A program made the position numbers and the translations under genes. From contig JAVLUZ010000401.1 of assembly GCA_036768485.1 (NCBI GenBank), forward strand, positions 930,001 through 994,000: a stretch of 64,000 bases of DNA, in the 5' to 3' direction. A model generated the notes under the pieces. The model saw only the letters and a program-made list of their open reading frames with translations, did not search any database and had not been told where the DNA came from. The DNA comes from Mermis nigrescens. Lineage: Eukaryota; Nematoda; Enoplea; Mermithida; Mermithidae. Shown here one piece after another: positions 21,001 through 31,147 of this stretch (positions are counted from its first letter, which is position 1; every line of letters starts with the position of its first letter).

Positions 21001-21530
21001 TGAATGGAGAGTAAAAATATGTTGCATTATAAAGCTAATTAGAATTTTGAGTATTTTTGAACGAATTATTTCTTTTTTAACTAAGCATATAAACAATGTA
21101 TATAAAGCGATATAAATATAAACAAAATCTTATGATGAAGTGCACAATATAATAATAAAGTAACGTAATATAATGTAGTTTTTTATAACATATGAGAATA
21201 TAAGTATAATAATATATTTTAATAATATAATTATACAAATACAATATAATATGATATATAAAGCATTAACATAAATTAATACATGCAAAATAAAAAATCC
21301 ACAAATAGTTGAGAAGAGTTTACATTTGAATTCATAAGTAAGCTGTAGACAAGAGTGACAGAGGAAATATTTAGAAATTTTTGTGATTTGTTTAAAAAAT
21401 AGGTTGATTCCAAAATAGAATAAGGTATATGTAATGTTAACTTTTTGGGTTAACTTGAGGACCAACACGTGTGATAAATTAGCTGCAGGTAAGGCTGAAT
21501 AGCTTTGACTTCCATGGCAATCAGGAATTA
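18021..21530. other. AT-rich non-coding stretch
   Basis: No frame longer than about 110 codons, no recognised domain, and no clear splice-bordered exon was found. 20880-21480 is extremely AT-rich with TATA-type runs. Some parts may be old repeats without partners in this window. Confidence 0.5.
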
Positions 21531-21670
21531 ATTAGCCTTAGGGAGTTGTGAGAAATACCTAGCAACTATCTACCTAAAGGCTATTGGGATTGAAGAGATA
21601 GATTAGCTTTGGGGAGTTGTCCACTGACAACTATGTACCTAAAGGCTATGGGAATTTGGGCAGCAATTTA
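21531..21670 (+). repeat. Tandem duplication of about 70 bp
   Basis: Two copies share TTAGCCTTAGGGAGTTGT or TTAGCTTTGGGGAGTTGT and later ACCTAAAGGCTAT. Beyond it, 21671-22580 shows nothing else supported. Confidence 0.5.
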
Positions 21671-22872
21671 GGTAGCAATTTAGGGCTGAATTATATGTCT
21701 TAGATCCTAGGAAAATTTGGGCAGCACTTTGTTGTAATTGAGTAGTTTACAGGCTAAGAAAATGAGACAACAATAGCGATTTAACTTTAATTAAAAAAGT
21801 CTTCTTAATGAGGACAGTCATAAGTAGCATATGCACCAAACGATACGTTGGGCGAGACAGTGGCACCACGTCGTAGAATGGCTACTAATACGGCAACTAT
21901 TATAGTCTAGGGTAATATTCACAATTAGACGATTGGACCTTGATTGCGGTATCAATAGCGTGGTAATAGCAGCAATGCAATCAACGACGGCAATGCAAAA
22001 TCCAAAATAGTGTAAGCGAGCAACTAGACTATTAGAAACTAAAAATTGTCAGGTGATAGCAAAAAATGGTGAGATGTAGTATTCAAATCTTTTAGTCAGC
22101 CAATGGAAAAACGCGTCAATAAACGAGTAATCATAATAATCATGCCCTCAATGTTATAGTCTATCTTCACATCTTAAAGCGCATGTTTGCACAGTTAACA
22201 ACTAGGTTCACATAGTCAAGCAAATGTTCTAGCGATATAGCATTATGTAGACAATGAAACTTCTATGCTTTGTGATATAATATTCAGCAATTGCAGATTA
22301 AGTAATTATGCGAATAATCTCAAACTTTCTGCAAGTGATATAATGTATACAAAGTTTGCAGAAGTGTGCAAAAACATGTACACAACACTTTTCCTCCTAA
22401 GCTGTGAGCTCCTGCGAGCACTCAGTGATGGTAACGTTAACGCTACTTGCTGATAGATAACGCTATTTATTTTTACTATATGGCGCAACACAAAAATAAC
22501 ATACAATATATATAGCAATAATACATTAAATGCGCAAATAAGCATGAACAAAAATGTTACTCAATCAATGATGAAATAAAATACAAAATGTACTATGTAT
22601 GTCGTTATTTCTGCCTTGGTTGCCTGCAACACTGATCCTGAGCAAGCAAATGTTCAATATATCCGTTGAGACCACCATGGCCAAAACAAACATATTCACT
22701 TGTGGCAGCTTTGCAGTCATTCGCCCGTAACGTCCATGCTTCAAGAGTAGAGCCTCAATATGGGCGATTCGTCTCTCTTAGCCTGTAGAATGAGCCTGGT
22801 GCTGTTGCACCCATATCCTGGTACGATCCGGCATGGTCGGAATTAGTGGAATCACTGGTTGCCGGGTAGCAG

Positions 22873-24316
22873 CAGAGGCATAGCCAGGATTTTGGTTCGG
22901 AGGGGGCAAGTATAAAAATTTTTAAAGACTACTTTTGCGTCGAGTGCTTTGATGTGGTACAGTACAGTGGAATAATGTGTAGCAAAACTGAGTTTTTCGA
23001 CCATTAGAAGTGTAGCCTGTCTGACTTTTGGGTTTCTGACAATCAACAGTACAACAAGTGGAAGCAGCGCAAAGCGCCAAAATTTTTCAATATTTCCACC
23101 GTTTTTGTGTAGAATTTACAGTGTTTTTATAGACAAACAGTTCGGAAATCATGAGTGGCTCAAAGTACCAGGGAATTAAGGCATTTTTTTACCGCCGTTA
23201 ACATTTTATAGCTCTGTGAATACTGACACTTTGACAGAGTAGAAGATTATGAAATTTGTGCAAAACAATGTTAACATAATGCTATAAGTTCAGGCTTCTA
23301 ACAGGAAAACTGCGCATTAATGACTTAGTACGGAGCACTAGAATATTTTGACTGATTTGACGCAATGCTGGAGCTTCACAAAAGTAACAACAGTAATCGG
23401 CGGAGTTATGCATCGGAAATTTTGATGCTTTCGCTCTTTAAACTTAATTTATACCGTTTAAATCATACAGAACAGACAAACCTTCCAGTGCGAAGCGCCC
23501 GGAAATTTCAAAGAAATTCCTAACCCTTTTACCCCTTTTTGTCCTTCAAAAATTTTTGTACACGTACAACAAGATTTTAAGGTTGGCCACAGCGGATCCA
23601 TTGCGGAGCGGCGGAAAATTTTGTAATGCACCTCAATGTTGAATACTAATGTTAAGATTTTCGAAAAATCGGCCAAATCTTAGTTCTGAATTAAGCCCAA
23701 AAACAATTATAATTGATCGAATCACACAAGAATTCTGAGATGAATTGCGTTTTTCAACCTCTGCTTAGTATATAGTGCGGCAACGGCTCGCTTCGCTGGA
23801 TATAGAAAAATGTACATGTCCATGAAAATTTTGTTCTTACCATTTTCAGACCCATTTGTGGCCTTCTTATTAACAAGACGTAGTTCAGAAATCAGAAAAT
23901 GCGTAAGAACACAAGGAAATTTGGCCATTCTTTCGATTTCAACAGAATTATGTGTCCTTGTAAAGAAAGACAAACACAGCAGAGAATAAGCAAACCGGTA
24001 GGCAATCATTTTCGCACTTTTACTATTATGCTCGAAAAGCATGCACACTTAAATTCAAGGAACAAATAGTGCATCAAATCATTAAAGTGATCTGAAGCAA
24101 TGGATTATTTTAGCTTATTCAAGCTTCTAAACTCGCGGATCTATAAACAATAAATAATAATGACTCATCGCTATGCGCTGGAAGATTTTTGACGTTTTTT
24201 GCCTTTTTTGAACTCACTTTTCTGATCACAATTATTGCGCCAGAAAAATTAACAAAATTTTTGAAAAATTTCGGAGGGGGCATGTGCCCTCTATGCCCCC
24301 CATTGCTACGCCCTTG
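22873..24316. mobile_element. hAT-like non-autonomous element, 1444 bp
   Basis: It is flanked by perfect 8-bp duplications GGTAGCAG (22865-22872 and 24317-24324). The ends are CAGAGGCATAGCCA and, from the right, CAAGGGCGTAGCAA. An 8-bp duplication and CA-starting ends are typical of hAT transposons. No transposase was found. The interior contains sequence related to the 14.5-15.4 kb repeat cluster. With the element removed, a minus-strand frame (HRWTATRQPVIPLI) reads on, so it split an exon-like region. Confidence 0.75.
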
Positions 24317-24749
24317 GGTAGCAGTCCATCTATGCCAGTCATTGTATTGTTGACCGGCTTCCATCCAAAGTAGGGCCTCTTCCTCCCAGCAAAAAATTCC
24401 TGACCGGCGGATTCTGCTGTCGCCACTGGACATAGCCTGGTTCAGCCACAAAGTGTCAATTAATGGTCTGCAACCAAGCCATCACAGCTGATGACTGGTT
24501 GTTAGCCGCTTGACTAACACTGGCTGCTATCAGAGGAGGTACGAACTGAGGACTAGCAAGTCCAACAGGCGCACATCCCTAGTCCATCTTCTTGGATCAA
24601 CGCTTCCTGGCCTTGGCCAACCTCTGAAGACGCCCCTTCAAATAGTCTGTTTGACAAGCAAGGCGGCTTTGCTGCATGTAACACGCCCGCTGGGCCCTCA
24701 AGCGCTGCAACCAGAACAAATGTCACGGCAACCGGACTCGCCCAATTAG

Positions 24750-25018
24750 TGCGTATAACGATGGAGCCTAGACCTGGGCAACGGAATGTCCTTTCTTGAA
24801 ACGATCCAAGCGCAATTGTCCAAACACCTGCTGGTGCATGGCCCAACGTAGCAGAGTTCCTGGCATGCGTTGTTTGAGCAAAAATGTTCTTGCCTGGTTT
24901 GGACGCCCGAACACCAGACCTGGGTCCAAAGCCAATCTGGCACTTTTACGATCAAAAATTTGACAAGCCAACTGCGGACAAACCACAGGAAATGACGCTT
25001 GCCCTGCTGTTGTAGAAT
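24750..25018 (-). CDS. Exon-like segment of an unknown gene
   Basis: Between a plausible acceptor (CTACAACAG at about 25019) and a donor (CCCAG/GTCTAG at about 24774) one frame is open, with SFPVVCPQLACQIFDRKSAR, then LDPGLVFGRPNQARTFLL and RWAMHQQVFGQLRLDRFKKG. The composition looks coding. I do not recognise the family. It belongs with the other minus-strand exon-like segments at 25375-25470 and 26160-26887. A repeat-borne gene is possible. Confidence 0.35.
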
Positions 25019-25374
25019 ATAAGCAACCTTAGCAGCAACATATTGGTATTTTGCATATATGTAATTATAATAAAAAAATAAACAGAACAGCAAATTTAGA
25101 GCATATACAGCAACTTCATCAACATAGACTTTAAAGAATTGAGGATGGACCTGGGAACAGTCCTAGGCTTAAGAGTTGGAACCTGGTTAAGAACCATAGG
25201 CCTCCCTCCTAGACCCCCACCAACCCTAACCTCCAGTCCCATCCAAGGTTGTTCAAATGATGCCTTACCATACGGTTCCACAAAAGACATCTGGTTCAAT
25301 AGCTTGGTTAAGTCCCCCACAGCTTCTGCTTCACTTTGTGGTACAGTGACCAAGCTTACCTTACTTACTTCTGC

Positions 25375-25470
25375 TAGTTCTTCCAGTGAACAGGTGTCCA
25401 TGGCATTTGTGCACTCTTGAACCTTGGATACTGATTCTTCTTGGATTATTGCCTTCAAGAAGACACCAGA
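25375..25470 (-). CDS. Exon-like segment of an unknown gene
   Basis: An acceptor-like AATGTAATGCAG precedes, and a very good donor (GCAGAA/GTAAGTAAG) follows. The open frame contains KAIIQEESVSKVQ and ECTNAMDTCSLEELAE. It is acidic and likely helical. No known domain. Confidence 0.35.
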
Positions 25471-26243
25471 ACTGCATTACATTACTGTTAAAGAGCCAGT
25501 TAGCTCTAAGTTTCTCAGTAAATGTTATTAATGCATATTCCAGTTCCCTAGGCCACATGCTTACCGGACTGCACAGTTTGAGAGCCAATGCTTTGTCTAG
25601 CTGTTGTGTGGCCAGACGGCCATAAGCATCAGCTGTTCATCTGAAACCTTACTTGCATAGTCGCAATTGATCCACTTCTTCATATGGAAGGCCAGAATAT
25701 TAATGACATTGGTCTGACAAAATCATAACATAAAGATTCTAGCAATAGTGGTACAATTAGGGAGCCATAACCATTGGCGAAAACCCCACAGAACATGGTT
25801 CCAACAAGGTTTGGTCAAGGTCAGTGGTCACCTTCTTATATCTCTATTGTAGAATGCATATATGTCAATTATTGCCCTCACCTATATGACGCCCACATCC
25901 ATGGCTGCTAACCAATAATTGAATAAATCAATAAAAGCATTCAAGCCTTATACAACCTTAAAAACAGATCTGTTAGACAGTAAATGACCTAAAAGTAAAT
26001 GTAAAGTAGTATCTTGATCAATGGATGGTGTGAACAATTTGAATGGAAAATAAAAGGGTGTGCTCTTGAGCAAATTTGAATCAAAAATTAAGCCATGTGG
26101 CTTGGTTGGACTAGCAGTGTCTCCGCTCATAATGATACTTACCATAGGTACTGGTGATACCTGTATCCAGCGAACAAAATTTAGCATGATGCTGCAGGCT
26201 TTGGATGTATGTGCTGATCAGAAAGGCTGACTTGCCTATTCCC

Positions 26244-26684
26244 CAGGCATGTAGCTGTGGGGGGACTGGGGGTCCGGACCATACGTGGGCAGCAAGAAAA
26301 TTCTGGGGGAGGGGTGCAAGATTTTTTTGAAGGTCGAAAAATGGCCTTAAAAATGGTGGTATGGCGATAAAAACACCATTTTTCGACGTTTCTCATCAAG
26401 CACTATCCATTGGCATCAAAAAATTGCGAAAAAACGAAAAAGATTTCCAAAAATTGAATTCTGGGGGGGGTATTTTGATTTCTGGGGGGGGGGTATTTTG
26501 GTTTCTAGGGGTGCATACCCCACCCAAACCCCCCCCCCCACGCCCAGGTGTGGTCCAGACCCCCCAAAATTCAGAAAAAACCGGAAAAATAGGACTTTTA
26601 CACGTTATTTTGTGCTGTTTTTGGCTTAGACCTCCCCAAAATTAGTGTTGGTCCCCCAAAATAGGAAGACCAGCTACGTGCCTG
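26244..26684. mobile_element. hAT-like MITE in an exon (carries a nested MITE)
   Basis: Ends CAGGCATGTAGCTG and CAGCTACGTGCCTG are inverted to each other. The perfect 8-bp flanks are CTATTCCC (26236-26243 and 26685-26692). The outer parts match the MITE found in both TIRs of the inner Polinton. A second, different MITE (26280-26552) is nested inside. Confidence 0.8.
26280..26552 (+). mobile_element. hAT-like MITE (CATACGTGGGC family), nested
   Basis: Ends CATACGTGGGCAGC and GCCCAGGTGTG, flanked by GTCCGGAC (26272-26279) and GTCCAGAC (26553-26560). The core includes TTTCTCATCAAGCACTATCC. One of eight copies in the window. Confidence 0.8.
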
Positions 26685-26976
26685 CTATTCCCGGCATGAC
26701 TTGCCAATTCCCGGCAGCTGACTTGCCTATTCCCGGCATATTCAAGGGCATGACATCCAGCAGCAATGTGGTGCCCACTGTAGCCTGTCCCTCCTCAAAG
26801 ATCGTCAATTCAGGCTTTTCATCAAAAAGCGGACACATCGATCCATAGTTCAACCAATCAGCAATTGGGAAGCTATCAGCATCCACCTACAAATTTGCTT
26901 ACTTTAATCATTCACATATAAACATCAATATACACAAGATAAATACACACACATTTAAAAATGAATACAAAAGAAC

Positions 26977-26978
<2 letters not shown>

Positions 26979-27018
<40 letters not shown>
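26979..27018. repeat. (TA)n microsatellite
   Basis: About 20 uninterrupted TA repeats. 26893-27259 otherwise shows nothing supported. Confidence 0.95.
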
Positions 27019-27021
<3 letters not shown>

Positions 27022-27259
27022 TATGCAAATAAGGTCATAAAATAAATGAATACAAATTAATGAATGTACATCTACTGACATAACTTGTCTTATCATTTCA
27101 TCCACTGCCTAGGCTAGTCAGATACTCAGATACCTCTTGATGAATCAGCTTATCTAGCCTACTCCTCTGAGGCAACAAGTGTTTTACGTGTTTCAAGTGG
27201 GAACACAAACCTTCTTTACAACAATTGCATTATGTGTACAACATATACAATTAACATTA

Positions 27260-28511
27260 TGTAACTTAAAGGGCTTTGCCGCTTTCTAGTTAATCGGAGT
27301 ATCTTAATGCGCGCACAAAGGTGTTTGCTGATTAAGTACTTGCAGTATGTATGGATACCTAAACCGACAGCATGCCGCCGGGGAAGATACCCTACACACA
27401 CAACTACGAAAGCAACAACCCCAATAAGTACCTTCAGGGCTTACCTAAGTCCCTTGCTACAATTAGCGCTGGTCAGGGAGCTTTGGCAATCTGCCTTTAT
27501 TCTTCCTCTGTGACTGCAAATACCTATTGCCTAAAATCTCCACGGATGTAGCTAGTCCGGTACTTATGGAGATTGCGGGAAGGAGATTCCGACCACAGTC
27601 CCTAACACAGGAGTAAATAGATAACCCTGGTATTAACCCAAGGTCCTTGGACCTATTTTAGACCAAAATAATGTCTTTCGCGAAAATAATTAGAAGGTTT
27701 TGCGCCAGATTACCTATGGCAAAACTACTTAAAAATTTTGGTTCTGGTAGCACTCTGAACAATAAATACAACAAAAAAGAGCTCTAGTCCGGGCTGTCAT
27801 CCTCTATAAAAATTATGTAATAATTTTAATAGTTTTTAGATTCGAAGAAGAAATGAAGAATTTTGAGAAAATATTACTTTGAAAAGGTTTTACCTAAAAT
27901 TATCTGGCAGTCGCTGAGTCGAGGAGGCCGCCCAATCCAGTTCCCAAACTACCTGCAAAATAATGCACCCCTAGGTAGTTAGGTTTTTCTAGCTTTTATC
28001 TACACCAAACAATTTACAGACTATGGTGTTCACAAAGTCAAAGAAGACACACCAGGAAATAAAAAATGAGCACCAACGCCACTACAGCCGAACTAATAAT
28101 GGCTGAGAGGGGATTTACAGTAAAAGAAAGAGAAAGATTATATTTTTATAACAAAAAGTGGGGCTACTTGCGCACGGATTTTTCCGGTCTCTGCACAGGC
28201 TTAACGTGAATAGCAGTCATGTCGCCTATGTTTTTAGTGTACAGAAATAAAAGGGGACTTATTTGGATTCCACAGATAATTCGCTTTTGCTTGTCCCTCG
28301 CAACACGTGGCAATGTAAGGTCCAACCAAATGACACTGCATTGCTGGATAGCCTCCGCATGTCCTACTGTCAGATTCTATCCGACTGTAAAGTGATGGTA
28401 AAAATGGCTGGATCGCCAAAATGGAAATCAAAGACCGGATGGTCAAACTATATGCACTAAAATGCGTATTAGCCGTAAGTTTAAACGGCTCGTGTAGATA
28501 CATCATCTACA
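27260..28511 (-). repeat. 3' LTR of the gypsy element
   Basis: On the plus strand it starts TGTAACTTAA and ends ATCATCTACA, giving TG...CA borders on either strand. It matches 38276-39732 over about 1.2 kb. The purine tract GCGGAGGAG (minus strand, 28512-28520) directly precedes the LTR start TGTAGATGATG. Confidence 0.8.
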
Positions 28512-28520
28512 CTCCTCCGC
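28512..28520 (-). promoter_or_regulatory. Polypurine tract
   Basis: The minus-strand GCGGAGGAG touches the start of the 3' LTR, the usual site for plus-strand priming in LTR elements. 28521-29207 is 3' non-coding sequence with no gene seen. Confidence 0.6.
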
Positions 28521-29207
28521 ATCACCAGGAAAAAATTCGGATCAAGAGCCGAATTTTTAAAATGGAATAAAATTGTCCGAAATATAAGAAAAATTGTTGG
28601 GGATCCAACAAATGGAAAATTTTGAGTAAATTATTGAAATATTGTAGGTCGGGCCCCCTATGGATGGGAGAGAAGAATTTGAATTGAAAAGTATGGCGGC
28701 TGAATCCACGACAGAGCCTCTGTCAAGTAGTGCAGAGATCGGAAAAATAAATGTGAATGAGAGAAAAATTTAAGTAGATTTTGGATAAAATTAAGATAAG
28801 GCCAAAAATGATTGAGAAAAAGATGAGATTAAATCAACTAGATAAAATGACGAGATTGAAACACAAGGAATGATAAAATAATACAAGTGAAATACTGGCA
28901 AGACAAAAAATTTTGTAAGGCACGAAAAAACGACATTGAGGCAACAAACGGTAAAATTGCTGGCCGGGGGACATTGATTGCAGAGTCCAAATTAGTGAGA
29001 GTCAAACGTGGCTAGTTGTGGCATTTAAACTCGGGCTTTGTCATTGGAAAGAAACGCGACAAACGGTTTGAACGATGCTGCAAAGAATTGTTAGAGTTTG
29101 TATCACGACATGATGACGGGTGATTGCAGATAGATAAATTGATGCGTGGTTGTAGACGTTTGCACAGTTGGCGATGTTAATCATATAAAATATAATTGGG
29201 CAACGGC

Positions 29208-29460
29208 CACACCTGGGCGTTAGGGGTTTGGGGTTATGCACCCCCAGAAACCAAAATACCCCCAGAAATCAAAACACCCCCCATAATTCAATTTTTGAAA
29301 ATTTTTTTCGTTTTTTTCGCAATTTTTGATTTCAATGGATAGTGCTTGATGAGAAACGTCGAAAAATGGGGTTTTTATCGCCATACCACCATTTTTAAGG
29401 CCATTTTTCGACCTTCAAGAAACCTTGCACCTCCCAGAATTTTCTTGCTGCCCACGTATG
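29208..29460 (-). mobile_element. hAT-like MITE (CATACGTGGGC family)
   Basis: Starts CACACCTGGGC, ends GCCCACGTATG, with flanks GCAACGGC (29200-29207) and GCAATGGC (29461-29468). Inserted in the 3' part of the gypsy element. Confidence 0.8.
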
Positions 29461-30225
29461 GCAATGGCTGCTCAAGCCCGTAATAAATTTGTGGTTGGCT
29501 AGAAGGCGTAACCGGACGACTGAAATTGTCCTGGAATGAATGTGGCGGCAATGGAAAGTGGTTGAACCCTCCAGAACTTTTGGTAGAACTCGGTGGTGAA
29601 TGCAATTGATTGATGATTGCAGCTTGAACAGCTGCTGGACCACTGGCAATGAACGGCGCTGCTGCTGACAATCAACATTGCCAGTGGACCACAGTGACCA
29701 ACGCGTTGGTGACGGGAAACGCCTAAAACCTCTGCTTGGACGCAATCGCAGCGCTTGCTGCGGCGATGCTTGTTGCTGCTGCTGGTGATGGCCGATGTTG
29801 TTGGTAGACCGCTGCAACCAACGTGTTGGTGACAGGAAATGCCCAAAACCTTTGCGTTGGTGCTGCAGCAACCATTGCTGCAGCGCTGCTTGTTGCTGCT
29901 GCTGGTGACGGCCGACTTTGTTGGTAGACCGCTGTGACCACCGCATTGGTGATGGGAAACGCCCAAAACCTTTGCGTTGACGCTGCGGCAACCATTGGTG
30001 CAGCACTGCTCGCAGCAGCAGGGTTGAATGCAGCCATTTCCGCTGCAGGGGGCAAACATAGCTGCCGGTGGACCACAGCAACCAACGCGTTGGTAACGGG
30101 AAATGCCTGAAACCTCCGCTTGGATGCTGCAGCATCTGTTGCTCCATTTGTTCGCGCGCGTTGATGTTGCCGGCTTTTGACTTTAAGGCTGCCTGAAACG
30201 AGAAAAAGAGGGGTCCAGATGGCAA
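29461..30225 (-). CDS. Gln/Ala-rich repeat ORF in the 3' region of the gypsy element
   Basis: All three minus-strand frames are open over a long stretch. The longest reads 276 codons into the neighbouring MITE, so its true 3' end is uncertain. The cause is a 120-bp tandem repeat (four units, 29668-30175) that spells RWxxxSTxN and HQQQQQA in one frame and SPAAATS with VAAAxTQRFWAFP in another. It lies after pol, where some retroelements have a third ORF. Whether it is translated is not known, and a non-coding minisatellite is equally possible. Confidence 0.3.
29668..30175. repeat. Tandem repeat, about 120-bp unit, four units
   Basis: Units share ACCAACGCGTTGGTGACGGG-like, CCCAAAACCTTTGCGTTG-like and TTGTTGCTGCTGCTGGTGA words. 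A second direct repeat (about 30157-30260 and 30428-30540, with AACGAGAAAAA) follows. 30541-31147 has no supported gene. Confidence 0.75.
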
Positions 30226-31147
30226 ATGTGATGGCTTTGATGACTACGCCAATTGGCGGTAGATCATTGCCTGCCTCTCATGTCTGGGCAATGGGTGATG
30301 TGCGACTGTGATGCGCGGCAGTGTGGGCAACTGGCAAAAACTTCCAAACCATTGTTCAATTGTGGCGGCAATTGCTGTGGCATTGATTAACGGCACACAA
30401 CACTGTTGCGGCTGTTTGACTGCAGCCAAACACAATGTTGTTGTTCCCGGCTTTTGCCTTTGAGGATGCCGGAAACGAGAAAAAAAGAGGTTCCAGGTTT
30501 AGAGTGTGATTGCCTTGAAGACTCCGACATATGCCGGTCAGTCAACACCTAGGCTACGCGCATATGATGAACCGCAAAATGCAGCTAACATCATGTGACG
30601 AATTTGCTTACACATTTACAAAAACCTTGCTTGCAAATGCATCGCGTACTGCAATGGATCATAGTCCATATCAAAGAGAAAAAAATGAAGCAAGTGGCTT
30701 CAGCTTGTGCTTTCCAGCACTAATTTTATTTGCGTGTGGTAGCAGAAAAAAAATTTCAACAATAGTATTATTAGTTTATACCACAAACTGAGGTGCAGAC
30801 TTGTGAATGCGATATTGCTTGACATCAGCCACATCCTCCAAGACTGCTCGGAATTTTTTGACATTTTTCGGTTTTCATCCATCAAAGAGTAATTTTGGAT
30901 AATTTTTGTCCACAAAATCCTTTTTGCTGGGGGGACATTTGTCAACCACGGTTCAGCAAAAGGTGAAACGTTAGTTAGCGGTACAGCATGAGTGGATTTA
31001 GAGCCAATTAATAAATGAACAGGCACACACTCCCTTTATTTCCTTTCCCGGCCCGCTAATTCCAAGATACTTATGAATACTACCGGACACAGGGGTCAGC
31101 ATGGTAATTTAACTAAAACAAAATCACATGGTACATAAGCGTATTTT

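Larger units (their letters stand above)
26160..26887 (-). pseudogene. Exon-like segment split by a hAT element, unknown gene
   Basis: The acceptor TTTGTAG is followed by VDADSFPIADWLNYGSM, then CPLFDEKPELTIFEEGQ and VGTTLLLDVMPLNMPGIGK. After the hAT insertion (26244-26684) the frame reads on as SAFLISTYIQSLQHHAKF to a donor CAG/GTATCA. A short in-frame repeat of MPGIGKSA/AGNWQVMPGI lies at the insertion site. The intact frame and good splice borders suggest a real gene before insertion. The function is not recognised. Confidence 0.4.

Noticed and set aside
21130..21468. 112-codon hydrophobic frame
   Set aside because: Extremely AT-rich region. The Ile/Leu/Phe/Tyr-rich translation is what AT-rich DNA gives by chance.
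26361..26645. Open frame starting MAIKTPFFDVSHQALS, recurring at 59711-59965 and 63213-63497
   Set aside because: It recurs only because it lies in copies of the same short MITE. The frame runs through G- and C-runs and differs in length in each copy, with no sign of a kept protein.
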